Assembly (NCBI RefSeq): GCF_003991905.1
Contig: NZ_RSCL01000027.1
Coordinates: 1 to 64,000 of the forward strand
Origin: Dulcicalothrix desertica PCC 7102
Lineage (GTDB): Bacteria; Cyanobacteriota; Cyanobacteriia; Cyanobacteriales; Nostocaceae
Direction: 5' to 3'
DNA: 64,000 nt
In this document: one piece after another, positions 1 to 8,553 of the stretch
Position numbering within the stretch: the stretch's first letter is position 1
How the letters are laid out: every line of letters starts with the position of its first letter
The notes under the pieces: generated by a model
Seen by the model: only the letters and a program-made list of their open reading frames with translations
Databases searched by the model: none
Told to the model about the DNA's origin: nothing
Made by a program: the position numbers and the translations under genes

Positions 1-70
1 TTGTATTTTTTAGTTGTGTTGTTATATATTTAAAAGTATAGCACAACACCCCAAAACTAATGACACGGAC

Positions 71-245
71 TACTAGTGGTCTGTGTCATAAGTTTTGGTA
101 GGTTGGTTTGCAACGGATGTAACGGATGTAACGGATGAGTTATTCGTCAAAAATATAGATTTTGTTATCTAAAATTACCTATCCGTTACATCCGTTTCAC
201 ATCCGTTGCTAGCCTACCCACCAAATTTAATGACATGAACTAGTA
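71..245. mobile_element. MITE-like element, copy A (degenerate)
   Basis: The outer ends form an imperfect inverted repeat: the left end begins TACTAGTGGTCTGTGTCATA and the right end reads ATGACATGAACTAGTA. Inside lies a second inverted pair made of the iterated unit aacggatgt, left arm 110-139 and right arm 181-209. A better-preserved copy with the same nested structure is at 61212-61399. There is no internal ORF, so any movement would need a transposase encoded elsewhere. Both layers of inverted repeat are visible; mobility is inferred. Confidence 0.6.
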
Positions 246-467
246 GTTACGCAAAACCAAGGGCGCCTTTATAAAAGCATTTGGTGCAATGGTTAGAGAA
301 GATTATCCATGTAACTTTGGACTGTTAGTATAGTTTTAGCAAATTTCTAAATTAACAAAAGTTAACTCAGTGGTTATTATTTCGATTATTCTTCTGGAGG
401 CTAAAATAGTATTTTAATACTGCAATTCCTTATTTGAGTTTTATGTTGCAACTACGAACCCGTTATT

Positions 468-1862
468 ATGGACTTAAATGAAAGGCACCGTCGTTGGCAA
501 CTAATTTTAGAATCAGGTACTGAAGGTGTGTTTGGCAAAACTTTAGATGATATTTCCCAGGCACGCGCGCAAGCTATTACATTTCTCTATGACCGGGAAT
601 ATAATTCCAAAGGTAATAAATCACGGAATATTCGTCCTGGCAGCTTGGGTACACAAAGAAAAGTCAGCAAACTTTCTAAAAGTGGGCAAAACAGTCACGC
701 GACACAAGAAGATAAACCATCTCAACAACAAGCAAAACAAACCGAAAATTTAAACAGTGATGGTTCCAGCGAAGCTTTGGCGCCTTCTCTTCAACAAAAA
801 TCAGAACAAGAAAATGGTAATAGTAGTGACAAGTTAGAACAAACTGGACAAGGAGAAGGACAAGGGCAAAGTGGGGATCAAAATTTTGTTCCACCTTTAG
901 ACCGTCAGGGAGGGATAGGACCATCTATATTAACGATTCCCGACTGGATTAATGCGATACACGAATTGTTTCCACAAAAAACTATTGAACGTTTGGAAAA
1001 GGATGCATTGGAACGTTACCAGCTTGAAGAAATGGTGACAAATCCAGATTTGCTAAGTCGCGCGCAACCAAGCCAAACTTTACTCAAAGCTGTACTACGT
1101 ACTAAGCATTTAATGAATCAAGAAGTGTTGGCAATGGCACGTCACTTGGTTAGAAAAGTAATTGAACAATTAATCGAGAAACTCGCGCAAGAAGTAAAAT
1201 CTCCGTTTATTGGTGCAGTTAACCGAAAAAGGTCTTTTCTAAAAGCTGCCAAGAACTTTGACGCTGATACTACTATTCGTCGTAATTTACAGTACTATGA
1301 CTTAGCAACCAAACGTTTGTACATTCAACAACCTTACTTTTTCTCTCGTGTCCGGCGCCATCTCGACCGTTGGCAAATTATTATTTTGGTTGATGAGTCA
1401 GGTAGTATGCTCGATAGTGTAATTCATGCAGCGGTAACGGCAGCAATATTCTTTGGCTTAAAACAAGTACGCACTCACCTTTGTTTATTCGACACTTCAA
1501 TAGTTGATGTTACTGAAGATTGTTCAGACCCAGTAGAAACAATCATGAAAGTACAGCTAGGTGGTGGGACAGATATTGGTAAAGCACTTGCTTACGCTGC
1601 TACTTTAGTTGAGAATCCCCGCAATACTATTGTGATATTAATTACAGATTTCTTTGAAGGGGCGCCTGTACAGCAATTACTCACCACTACTAAAAACTTA
1701 ATCGAAAGTGGCGTAACATTGCTGGGACTCGCGGCTTTAGATGAACAAGCTAATCCTAATTATGACCGTAACATAGCGCAACAAATGGTTAACCTTGGCG
1801 CCAGTGTTGGGGCAATGACTCCAGGAGAATTAGCTGAATGGGTAGCACAGAAGATACGGTAA
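468..1862 (+). CDS. VWA domain protein of the MoxR/VWA/SWIM type
   Basis: 464 aa. The C-terminal third is a von Willebrand A domain with an intact MIDAS: D309, S311 and S313 in VDESGSM, a Thr near 368 in GGGTDIG and an Asp near 394 in LITDFFEG. The N-terminus (NERHRRWQLILES) matches the start of VWA proteins encoded with a MoxR ATPase, a DUF5682 protein and a SWIM zinc-finger protein. Residues about 60-145 are Gln/Ser/Gly-rich and look disordered. A double-SWIM protein lies at 8554-10572, so the usual partners may be split by the intervening Cas6/CRISPR block. The MoxR partner would have to lie upstream of the window. These sets are thought to act as ATPase-driven assemblies, possibly in biological conflict; the role here is inferred. 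Confidence 0.85.
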   Translation: MDLNERHRRWQLILESGTEGVFGKTLDDISQARAQAITFLYDREYNSKGNKSRNIRPGSLGTQRKVSKLSKSGQNSHATQEDKPSQQQAKQTENLNSDGSSEALAPSLQQKSEQENGNSSDKLEQTGQGEGQGQSGDQNFVPPLDRQGGIGPSILTIPDWINAIHELFPQKTIERLEKDALERYQLEEMVTNPDLLSRAQPSQTLLKAVLRTKHLMNQEVLAMARHLVRKVIEQLIEKLAQEVKSPFIGAVNRKRSFLKAAKNFDADTTIRRNLQYYDLATKRLYIQQPYFFSRVRRHLDRWQIIILVDESGSMLDSVIHAAVTAAIFFGLKQVRTHLCLFDTSIVDVTEDCSDPVETIMKVQLGGGTDIGKALAYAATLVENPRNTIVILITDFFEGAPVQQLLTTTKNLIESGVTLLGLAALDEQANPNYDRNIAQQMVNLGASVGAMTPGELAEWVAQKIR

Positions 1863-1866
1863 ATTT

Positions 1867-1967
1867 GCAACGGATACAACGGATGTAACGGATAGGTTAT
1901 TTAAAAATAACCAAACTTTTTTTGTAACCAATCACTCATCCGTTACATCTGTTCATCATCCGTTGCC
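1867..1967. repeat. STRR hairpin (iterated aacggatgt, inverted pair)
   Basis: Directly after the VWA stop codon, gcaacggatacaacggatg is answered about 60 nt later by an inverted arm ending catccgttgc. It belongs to the same family as the core of the MITE-like elements and the units at 16521, 37772, 50549 and 56353. It is followed by a copy of the ctctgtgactctgtggtaaa repeat, which also occurs near 16565 and 63210. It could act as a transcript end for the VWA gene. Confidence 0.8.
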
Positions 1968-2041
1968 AATCTTCCCTCTGTGTCCTCTGTGACTCTGTGG
2001 TAAATATCTTTACCATCAAACCAGCTTATAATACGAAGAAA

Positions 2042-2776
2042 ATGATAGATAAACTAACTCAAGAGCAAGAAGCATTAATTCCTGTATATCAAGAAAAATG
2101 GAATAAAATTGCGCTATCAACAGAGAGTATAGATTTTAATAAGCTTAAAGCTGATATTGAAAAAGCTTGCAGTATACTGGGCGTTAATATTCCTAAAATA
2201 TCTTTTTACGAAAGCCCATATGCTGCATTTAAAGAAGACATAGTATACCCTTGTAGTGAATTTTTAAGTCAACTGCGCTCGCAAATTTTAATAAATCCGG
2301 CTGATAAAATTTCCTATTCATCAAAAGATTATTTAATAAATAACTTATATTTAAATCAAGACGTATGGCAGAAGTTAATACATGCACTAATGTTTATATA
2401 CGAAGTATTACAAGATAACCTTGATAATGGAGATGTGTTTATTAATGAAGATGCATATGGTTATAATGATGATTGTGGCACCACTTATTACTACCCTGAA
2501 ATATTAAGTCTTAATTGTAGTTATTTAGATTTTTGTATTTCTGTATTAGGTATTCCTCATAATCAAGAAATTTGGGAAGTTTATCAAGATATAATTACCA
2601 ATTGTGGTTGAATTTTTGAAGATTACAAAGGAGATTATATTGTTTGTAATCGCCCAGTAAAACTTTCTTTTGATAATCAATGTACTATCCACGCTGAAGG
2701 AGAAGCGGCTATTCAATACGCTGATGGTTATGCTATTTATGTATATCATGGTGTACGCATTGAATTGAAAGGGTAG
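2042..2776 (+). pseudogene. DUF6745-like gene, interrupted and truncated
   Basis: The first segment (to the TGA at 2609-2611) reads like the start of a DUF6745 protein: LTQEQEALIPVYQEKW, then FYESPYAAFKED. After the TGA the same frame continues with family sequence, IVCNRPVKLSFDN then IHAEGEAAIQYADG and YVYHGVRIE, to a stop at 2776. The family usually has a Trp where the TGA sits (NCGW), so a single TGG to TGA change is the simplest explanation. The C-terminal part expected after the YHGV motif is missing. I prefer the ATG at 2042; the earlier GTG at 1997 lies inside a dispersed repeat. Function of the family is unknown. Probably dead, or a short 189-aa product. Confidence 0.7.
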
Positions 2777-2981
2777 TTCTAAAAAGTAGATTATTGTACT
2801 CATGCAAACATTTTGTGTCGGCATCAGGGGTATCTACAATCGCTATTTATTTGCTAATTGGTAATAATGCGAACTATATTTGTGATTAACCTACAATCAT
2901 ATATGGAATAGTAGCATTTCCCCCTTTCTTAGGTCGCTTGTATCAAACCCAGAACATGTAGAATAAAGTTAATGAGTAAAA

Positions 2982-4106
2982 TTGCATCACATTGTGCCAA
3001 GAGTAATAGCAAAACCCAAACGAAAAACTCCTATTTGGTCAAAGAAAACTGAAATAGTCAGCTTGGCATTTGACCTGATTGCTTCTAAAGATGCCATACT
3101 TTACCCTCAGTACACTACAGGACTTCATGCTTGGTTTTTAGACCAAGTTCGCAGTATTGACCCAGATTTATCAGCTTATCTTCACGATGGACAGTCAGAA
3201 AAAGCGTTTACAATATCAAACCTTGAGGGAAATTTAATTGTTTCAGGACAGCATTTACATGCAATAGCAAACCAAAGCTATCGCTGGTACGTGACTGGAC
3301 TTTCTAAAGAATTAGTGCAATGTTTAGAGATTTGGTTGAAACAATTACCTTCAACTATTGCACTTAGGCATTGTCCTTTAGTAATTCAAAATTGTGAATT
3401 AGCACTACCTGCTACAACCTATCGTGAGTTATATAACGCTGAACTAATTAACCAAACTATAAAATTAAGTTTTGTAACTCCCACAAGTTTTAGGCGCCGT
3501 TCCCATCATTTCCCGTTACCAGTTCCCAGTACAGTATTTCAAAGCTACCTGCGGCGATGGAATAATTTTTCAGGCATGGAATTTGACTCAACAGAATTTA
3601 GTGATTGGGTAGAGAATAATGTAACCATAAATCGTCATCGCATTGCGTCAGAGAAAGTAGCAGCGGGTAAACGAGGAATGGTGACAGGGTTTACAGGTAT
3701 GGTGGAATTTGGATTATCTAGTAAAAGAGAGCCAAACCCAGAATTCGAGAAATTATATTACGCCTTATATAGACTGGCGCCGTATTGTGGAACAGGACAT
3801 AAAACAACATTCGGACTAGGGCAAACACGCGCTTGTTGGATAGAAGAAGAAACAATAGAAGCCCCATCATTACAAACTATATTGGCACAAAGAATAGAAG
3901 AACTAACAGAAAAATTCAGAATCCAACGCAAACGCACAGGAGGAGAACGCGCGGATTTAATAGCAGAAAAATGGGCAACAATATTAGCACGTAGAGAATT
4001 AGGAGAAAGTATAATTGCAATAGCCGAAGATTTAGAAATACCGTATGAAACCGCAAAAAGTTATTTAAAATTAGCACGACGCGCAATAAACGTAGGGGCG
4101 GGTTAA
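2982..4106 (+). CDS. cas6: CRISPR pre-crRNA endoribonuclease Cas6 with C-terminal HTH
   Basis: About 374 aa. RAMP-type Cas6: the Gly-rich segment GTGHKTTFGLGQTR at roughly residues 270-283 is the hallmark, preceded by FTGMVEFGLS. The last ~45 residues (ILARRELGES...IPYETAKSYLKLARRA) form a helix-turn-helix-like tail also seen in other cyanobacterial Cas6 proteins. Cas6 cuts repeat RNA 3' of a hairpin and leaves an 8-nt tag. The array at 6315-6496 has the matching hairpin and would leave ATTGAAAC. The start is uncertain: TTG at 2982 or GTG at 2994, since the ATG at 2972 is out of frame. No cas1, cas2 or effector genes are in the window. The last codons and stop come from a dispersed repeat. 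Confidence 0.85.
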   Translation: MHHIVPRVIAKPKRKTPIWSKKTEIVSLAFDLIASKDAILYPQYTTGLHAWFLDQVRSIDPDLSAYLHDGQSEKAFTISNLEGNLIVSGQHLHAIANQSYRWYVTGLSKELVQCLEIWLKQLPSTIALRHCPLVIQNCELALPATTYRELYNAELINQTIKLSFVTPTSFRRRSHHFPLPVPSTVFQSYLRRWNNFSGMEFDSTEFSDWVENNVTINRHRIASEKVAAGKRGMVTGFTGMVEFGLSSKREPNPEFEKLYYALYRLAPYCGTGHKTTFGLGQTRACWIEEETIEAPSLQTILAQRIEELTEKFRIQRKRTGGERADLIAEKWATILARRELGESIIAIAEDLEIPYETAKSYLKLARRAINVGAG

Positions 4107-4149
4107 CCCAAAATCCACACACATAAAACAATCAAACAAAACCCGCCCC
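4092..4149. repeat. GTAGGGGCGGGTT inverted repeat overlapping the cas6 stop
   Basis: The left arm gtaggggcgggttaaccc supplies the Cas6 C-terminus VGAG and its TAA stop; the right arm aaacccgcccc lies at 4138-4149. The same arrangement ends the SAM hydroxide adenosyltransferase gene (right arm 12047-12061 on the other strand). Confidence 0.75.
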
Positions 4150-4235
4150 AAACCCAGCCCCAAAAACGCATCAATCATAAACACATTATAGCGGCGCCAA
4201 TCATTAAGAGTAAGCCAAAAAATGAATTATCCTGC

Positions 4236-4345
4236 GGTGTCATGCTGAGGTACGAAGGGCGCAGTTTTCCCGTTATCCGTAAACGGAGTTTTCCCGCAGG
4301 GTAGGATATCCCGAAGGGTAGGGTAGCATCTCCGCGAGATTATAA
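4236..4345. repeat. GTCATGCTGAGG...ACGAAG dispersed repeat with variants
   Basis: Contains gtcatgctgaggtacgaag and then several short units (gttttcccg, cgaagggtag) ending in gcatctccgcgagatt. Related to the tandem repeat at 41389-41538 and the single unit near 6629. The rest of 4107-4570 shows no gene. Confidence 0.6.
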
Positions 4346-4570
4346 TTCAAGTTTTACAACAAAAGCGGATATGCTGATAAAAATGACTGGAGTCCGCTTT
4401 TAGCAAGTGAGAATCCTTTCGTGTAGTAATCAGCGTACTAATACGGACTATTAGCGTTAGATAAAACACTTCTTATTAATGCAAATGGCGCCTGCCAAAT
4501 CGAATAAAATAGAGTATTATTATATACCAATAAACTTTAAGGCTCAATTCGTATAGTACTTTTGCATTGC

Positions 4571-5305
4571 ATGAATAATTATTACTTTAGAATCTTTTCC
4601 ATAGCTTCAGTTATCACAATACTTATATTGCTAACTAGTAAAACATTACTGAGTAGTAATAATAAAGCTAACGAAAACCAATCTAATTCAACCGAAACAA
4701 TAAAAACAGAAAAGCCACAACAATCACAAGTAGAATTATCTCAACAAAAACAGTGGCGCCAACAATTATCTGTACTACAGCCAAATTTAAAAAAATACCA
4801 GCAAGATGGTAATATTACTCAAGAAATATCAACATTAAGTCAAATAGGTATTATTCATAACGAGCTAAATGAATATTCACAAGCATTAGAATATTTACAA
4901 TTAGCCCAAACGAAGCTCAACGCATCAAATTTGGCGCCAAGGGAAAAATCTTTTATGGAATCTGAGCTACTTGTTGGTTTAGGAACTATTTATGCTGACC
5001 AAGGAAATTATCCTCAAGTTTTAGAAATTACAAGAAAAATATCTCAGTCTAGCTCTTTAAGTATAGGTGATTTGGGTAGCAATGCAAAACCTACACCAGA
5101 CAAAAAGCAACCGCCAGAAGTAAATATAAGAAAAGATGCTTATACACTTTATAGCATCGCAACCACACAACAAAAACGCGGTAAAGTTCGTGAAGCATTA
5201 CGCACTGCTGAAGAAGTATTAAAAATGCTCAGAACAGTAAATGAGAAAAACGGCGAACAAGAAGTTACTAATTTTATTAATACTCTGCGTCAGCAATTAC
5301 AGTAA
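4571..5305 (+). CDS. membrane-anchored TPR-like protein
   Basis: 244 aa from the ATG at 4571; an in-frame TTG nine bases earlier is less likely. One N-terminal hydrophobic segment (residues ~8-27, ASVITILILLTSKTLL) acts as an anchor or uncleaved signal. A Gln/Asn/Ser-rich linker follows, then helical repeats of TPR character (ITQEISTLSQIGIIHNELNE, YSQALEYLQLAQTKL, YADQGNYPQVLEI). It is probably a periplasm-facing scaffold of unknown partner. It stands alone on its strand between cas6 and the CRISPR array, with no sign of belonging to the CRISPR system. Confidence 0.7.
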   Translation: MNNYYFRIFSIASVITILILLTSKTLLSSNNKANENQSNSTETIKTEKPQQSQVELSQQKQWRQQLSVLQPNLKKYQQDGNITQEISTLSQIGIIHNELNEYSQALEYLQLAQTKLNASNLAPREKSFMESELLVGLGTIYADQGNYPQVLEITRKISQSSSLSIGDLGSNAKPTPDKKQPPEVNIRKDAYTLYSIATTQQKRGKVREALRTAEEVLKMLRTVNEKNGEQEVTNFINTLRQQLQ

Positions 5306-5439
5306 CTCTATTCTCAAAATATAAATAAAAAAGATAGAAGTTGAAATTTACATCAATCAACTTCTATCAAACCTTTTACATGCATTATACAAATATAGCC
5401 TTCAAGCATCTAACTATCTAGCTAGAATTACTTTGCACC

Positions 5440-5661
5440 TTAGCCGTTCAACATAACATCAGGGCATCGTCTACGACAAACTTTTTTACCATTGATAATT
5501 TCACAGATTAAAACAGGGTATCCACCTCCGTTACACTGTGCAATTAACTGTTGAGGTTTTAAGTTTGATGAGGTTTGGGCTACAACTGGAATTACATTTA
5601 GTAATAGGGTAGTTGCAGTTGACAAGAACGCAGCAAAACTAAAAATTTTTGACTTTTTCAT
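5440..5661 (-). CDS. small secreted cysteine-containing peptide
   Basis: 73 aa from MKKSKIF. A clear signal peptide (KKSKIFSFAAFLSTATTLLLN, then VVAQ) is followed by a short mature part with four cysteines: CNGGGYPVLIC and KKVCRRRC. The upstream in-frame ATG at 5679 would only add MFVRLT before the charged n-region, so I prefer 5661. Two disulfides are plausible. No family recognised; could be a secreted signalling or metal-binding peptide. Convergent with the preceding TPR gene. Confidence 0.6.
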   Translation of the reverse strand: MKKSKIFSFAAFLSTATTLLLNVIPVVAQTSSNLKPQQLIAQCNGGGYPVLICEIINGKKVCRRRCPDVMLNG

Positions 5662-5679
5662 GGTCAATCTCACAAACAT

Positions 5680-6314
5680 TGTATGTTTAATAGATTTGTA
5701 AGTTGTTATCCTTACCCATCTAAACGTTTACATGTTTGGCTATTCAGGTTTATGCAACTTATTCAATATAAACAGGCGCCTTATAGGTTTACACAAAGGC
5801 TCAAGATGACTAGCACCCTCCCAATGCTGATGATTTCAAATATCTGGCTTATTCCAAACCTTAGTCCTAGGTTGGTGTAGAAGAACGTAAACGTTTCTCA
5901 AGCAGCCTACGCATTCTCACTAGACCGCGACTTCGTTATTTATTATCCTGAGAATGGGAACGGCGCCGTGTGTTAAATTTATTTCTAAGAAGTCTTATTA
6001 AATAAACACATTTTGCTTCGGGCGCCATTTTTAATAAATCATAAGCCCGTAGCGATACATCTTCCATTACTGTGTTTTTTCCTAAGTACGATATACTTTT
6101 AAGTAGCTTATATTTTGGCGGCTCGAAGCGGGAGCTAAAACCTAGGGGGTTCTGCCAAAATGCTCAGAACCTAGACAACATAATATTTACAGCAATTCAG
6201 TATTTATAATAAGTGAGAAATTGTTTCAATACTGGCGCCTGAAATGGCATCTTTTTTTAGTCCTGCCAAAACCTACTCTCAGAAGCTTATTCTACGGTGG
6301 TTACAGGCGCCGGG
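5680..6314. other. non-coding stretch, probable CRISPR leader at its 3' side
   Basis: AT-rich with no convincing ORF. A hairpin is formed by ctagggggttct (6142-6153) and agaacctag (6166-6174), with TTCTGCCAAAAT between. Similar short stem-loops precede arrays in other cyanobacteria. The 140 bp before the first repeat would be the leader if the array is read on the + strand. Confidence 0.45.
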
Positions 6315-6496
6315 GTTCTTACCACTACTTCTCCGTGAGGAGATTGAAACCTCTCTTCGTTATGCCGAATTGCATGACAAGGCTCTGTTCTTACCACTAC
6401 TTCTCCGTGAGGAGATTGAAACAACTTTATTAGCAACATCTTTCGGATTGCGGTCAGATAGTTCTTACCACTACTTCTCCGTGAGGAGATTGAAAC
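6315..6496 (+). CRISPR. short CRISPR array: three identical 36-nt repeats, two spacers
   Basis: Exact 36-nt repeats lie at 6315-6350, 6387-6422 and 6461-6496, with spacers of 36 nt (6351-6386) and 38 nt (6423-6460). Each repeat contains the hairpin CTCC-GTGA-GGAG and ends GGAGATTGAAAC, which fits Cas6 cleavage leaving an ATTGAAAC tag and sets the direction as +. A degenerate repeat follows at 6697-6732. Cas6 is 2.2 kb upstream; no adaptation or effector genes are visible. Confidence 0.95.
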
Positions 6497-7142
6497 TTGT
6501 TAGCACGATGATTATTAGCCGTTTGTTGGGTTACGCAAAGCCTCCACCCAACCTACAAATTTTCTTAACCGAGCAGTATTGTATACTCAAAACGGCTTAA
6601 AACTATACTTTTTATGCAAACGTAAACCTTTAAGATGCTTCGTTCCTCAGCATGACAAAGTTCATTTTTTACCCGTTTGCAGTATATCAGTTCCGAGTTT
6701 CTTACTACCACTTGTCCGTAAGGAGATTGAAAGATTACGAACGTAGCTTCAATCTTTAGTAATTACACGAACAATTTATGATTAGCGCTCCTGTATCTTT
6801 ATACCTTTATACTCATTATTTATTGCTACTTTGTACTTACGCTAACAATATTATTAGCGTGTGCTGAAAGCAGATATCAACGTGGTTCTGTTCCAAAAAA
6901 AGGCGCCAATGTTAGAAAAGCAGGTATCAATGGGTATTCTAATATTAGAATGCAAAGATTACTTCACTTTTAAGCGTGCAAGCGCATAAAAATGACGTAA
7001 GAAATTGTCAAAAAATCCCCTCTAACCCCGTGAATTCGGGAAAAAAAGAGCATTTTAGTCTCATTATTAAGGGGAAAAAAAGATAATTCTTAGCCCCCCT
7101 TATTAAGGGGGGTTGGGGGGATTATAACTTTTAAATAAAACT
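6497..7142. other. non-coding tail of the CRISPR region with inserted dispersed repeats
   Basis: After the last intact repeat come pieces of dispersed repeats: gttgggttacgcaaagcctc, then agatgcttcgttcctcagca near 6632. A degenerate CRISPR repeat follows at 6697-6732 (cttactaccacttgtccgta, ending ggagattgaaag). Further on, around 7016-7125, is a ccccttattaagggg-type hairpin repeat like the one at 49645. No gene seen. Confidence 0.6.
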
Positions 7143-8453
7143 GTGCTTAACTCTCAAAACAATTCCCAAAACAACCATCCTCTACCACCTGGATACTCCA
7201 TTCGTCTTGCAACAGACGAAGATATTCGCAAGCTAAATAATAATATCAATATACCGATTTTAATCGGTACATTTTTAGGTTGCTTAGTCATCTCAATTCC
7301 AATTATTCAAATTGTTATTCAACAAAGCTTGCAGAATTGGGAAAACATGCAGAGAGCTATATTATATGAGACTGGAACGCGAAGAAACACACCAACTATT
7401 GAAGATTTGTATCAAATTATTATTAACTTAGGTATAGATAAATTTTTCTTAGGAATTACCACAAGTCTTGCAATTGGACGTGGTATTTATTTATTATTAC
7501 AGTCACTTTTCCCACAATCAAAGCACAAATTTCAACGTTGGGTTGCTGAATATAAAGGTAAAATAATCGGACAGGCAATACTTGAAAGAAAGCGTAGTTA
7601 CACATTACTTATATATATATGTGTAAATTCTAGCCATTGGTGGCAAGGTATTGGTTCTTGCTTAGTATGGAATAGTATAAAAGATGCAAAAAAGCCACTT
7701 TATTTAACATGTAGACCAGGACTAAAACCTTTTTATCAACGCTTTGGGTTTGTTTCAGTACCTAATTTTGAGCAACCAGTAGAGTTTAGACGATACAATC
7801 TTGGTTGTGTCATGGTACTGCTTAATAAAGCTATTTTACCATTAGAACGGCGCCAATCTCAGTATCCATTACCTGCTAATCATTCAATTACCAGCTTTGA
7901 CAACATCTGGATGCGATGGCAAGTGTATAAACAATTATGGTCAAGTCAAGTATTTAAACAGTGGCGCTTCTATATCTTAAACTTTATAGCTGTAATATAC
8001 ATACCTTTAATTTTAATTCTTGTAGCTATTTGGAATATACTTATCACCTGGGATATTTCCTGGTTAGCTGGTATAATTAGCATTATTGCACTTTTAACAC
8101 CAATATTTACCATCTTTATATATTGGCAAGAATGGAGAGTCGAAATAAATAACAATACAGTTGCTTATGCTCACTTATCATGTCGTTTAAAATACTCCAT
8201 CCTTTACTGTTTGTATGCAGAAAATAGCCCCCTTCTTCAACAAATTAGTCAAGCCTTTTTAGAGCGATTAAGTCGAAGAATTCAATTACCTATATACCTA
8301 GTTTGCTCACGTCAAGAAGCTAAATTATATACCCAGCTAGGTTTTTTTCCAATCAGTCAGCAACTCTTACCATTTGAACTACAAATTATCCGCTTTCAAC
8401 ATTACGTTGCACTTAAATATACGGCGCCTATAAATACGCAAACTGAACAATAA
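7143..8453 (+). CDS. membrane protein with two GNAT-like halves
   Basis: 436 aa, GTG start. The first half begins like a GNAT acetyltransferase (YSIRLATDEDIRKL), is interrupted by membrane segments (IPILIGTFLGCLVISIPIIQ and a weaker second), then resumes with WVAEYKGKIIGQAIL and the acetyl-CoA loop WWQGIGSCLVW, ending PFYQRFGFVSVP. The second half repeats the plan: two strong membrane segments (FYILNFIAVIYIPLILILVA; IISIIALLTPIFTIFIYW), then VEINNNTVAYAHL and LYTQLGFFPI. It lacks the QxxGxG loop, so it is probably catalytically dead. It looks like an internal duplication that kept one active site. Substrate unknown. It lies 100 bp upstream of the SWIM gene on the same strand. Confidence 0.75.
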   Translation: MLNSQNNSQNNHPLPPGYSIRLATDEDIRKLNNNINIPILIGTFLGCLVISIPIIQIVIQQSLQNWENMQRAILYETGTRRNTPTIEDLYQIIINLGIDKFFLGITTSLAIGRGIYLLLQSLFPQSKHKFQRWVAEYKGKIIGQAILERKRSYTLLIYICVNSSHWWQGIGSCLVWNSIKDAKKPLYLTCRPGLKPFYQRFGFVSVPNFEQPVEFRRYNLGCVMVLLNKAILPLERRQSQYPLPANHSITSFDNIWMRWQVYKQLWSSQVFKQWRFYILNFIAVIYIPLILILVAIWNILITWDISWLAGIISIIALLTPIFTIFIYWQEWRVEINNNTVAYAHLSCRLKYSILYCLYAENSPLLQQISQAFLERLSRRIQLPIYLVCSRQEAKLYTQLGFFPISQQLLPFELQIIRFQHYVALKYTAPINTQTEQ

Positions 8454-8553
8454 GTTTTGTAAAGTTACCAGACGAGAAACCCTTGTATGCACTGCACAGG
8501 CGCCTTTGACTTGTGCTACAACGTAATAAAATCCCAAAGAGCGCGTAAGTAAT

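Noticed and set aside
1997-2041. GTG start for the DUF6745-like gene
   Set aside because: It lies in the ctctgtgactctgtggtaaa dispersed repeat; the ATG at 2042 fits the family start better.
5683-5880. 65-aa frame on the + strand after the small secreted peptide
   Set aside because: Atypical composition, no start signal, lies in the non-coding CRISPR leader side.
6244-6600. 118-aa reading frame across the CRISPR array with FLPLLLREEIET repeats
   Set aside because: The repetition is just the translated CRISPR repeat; a shadow of the array.
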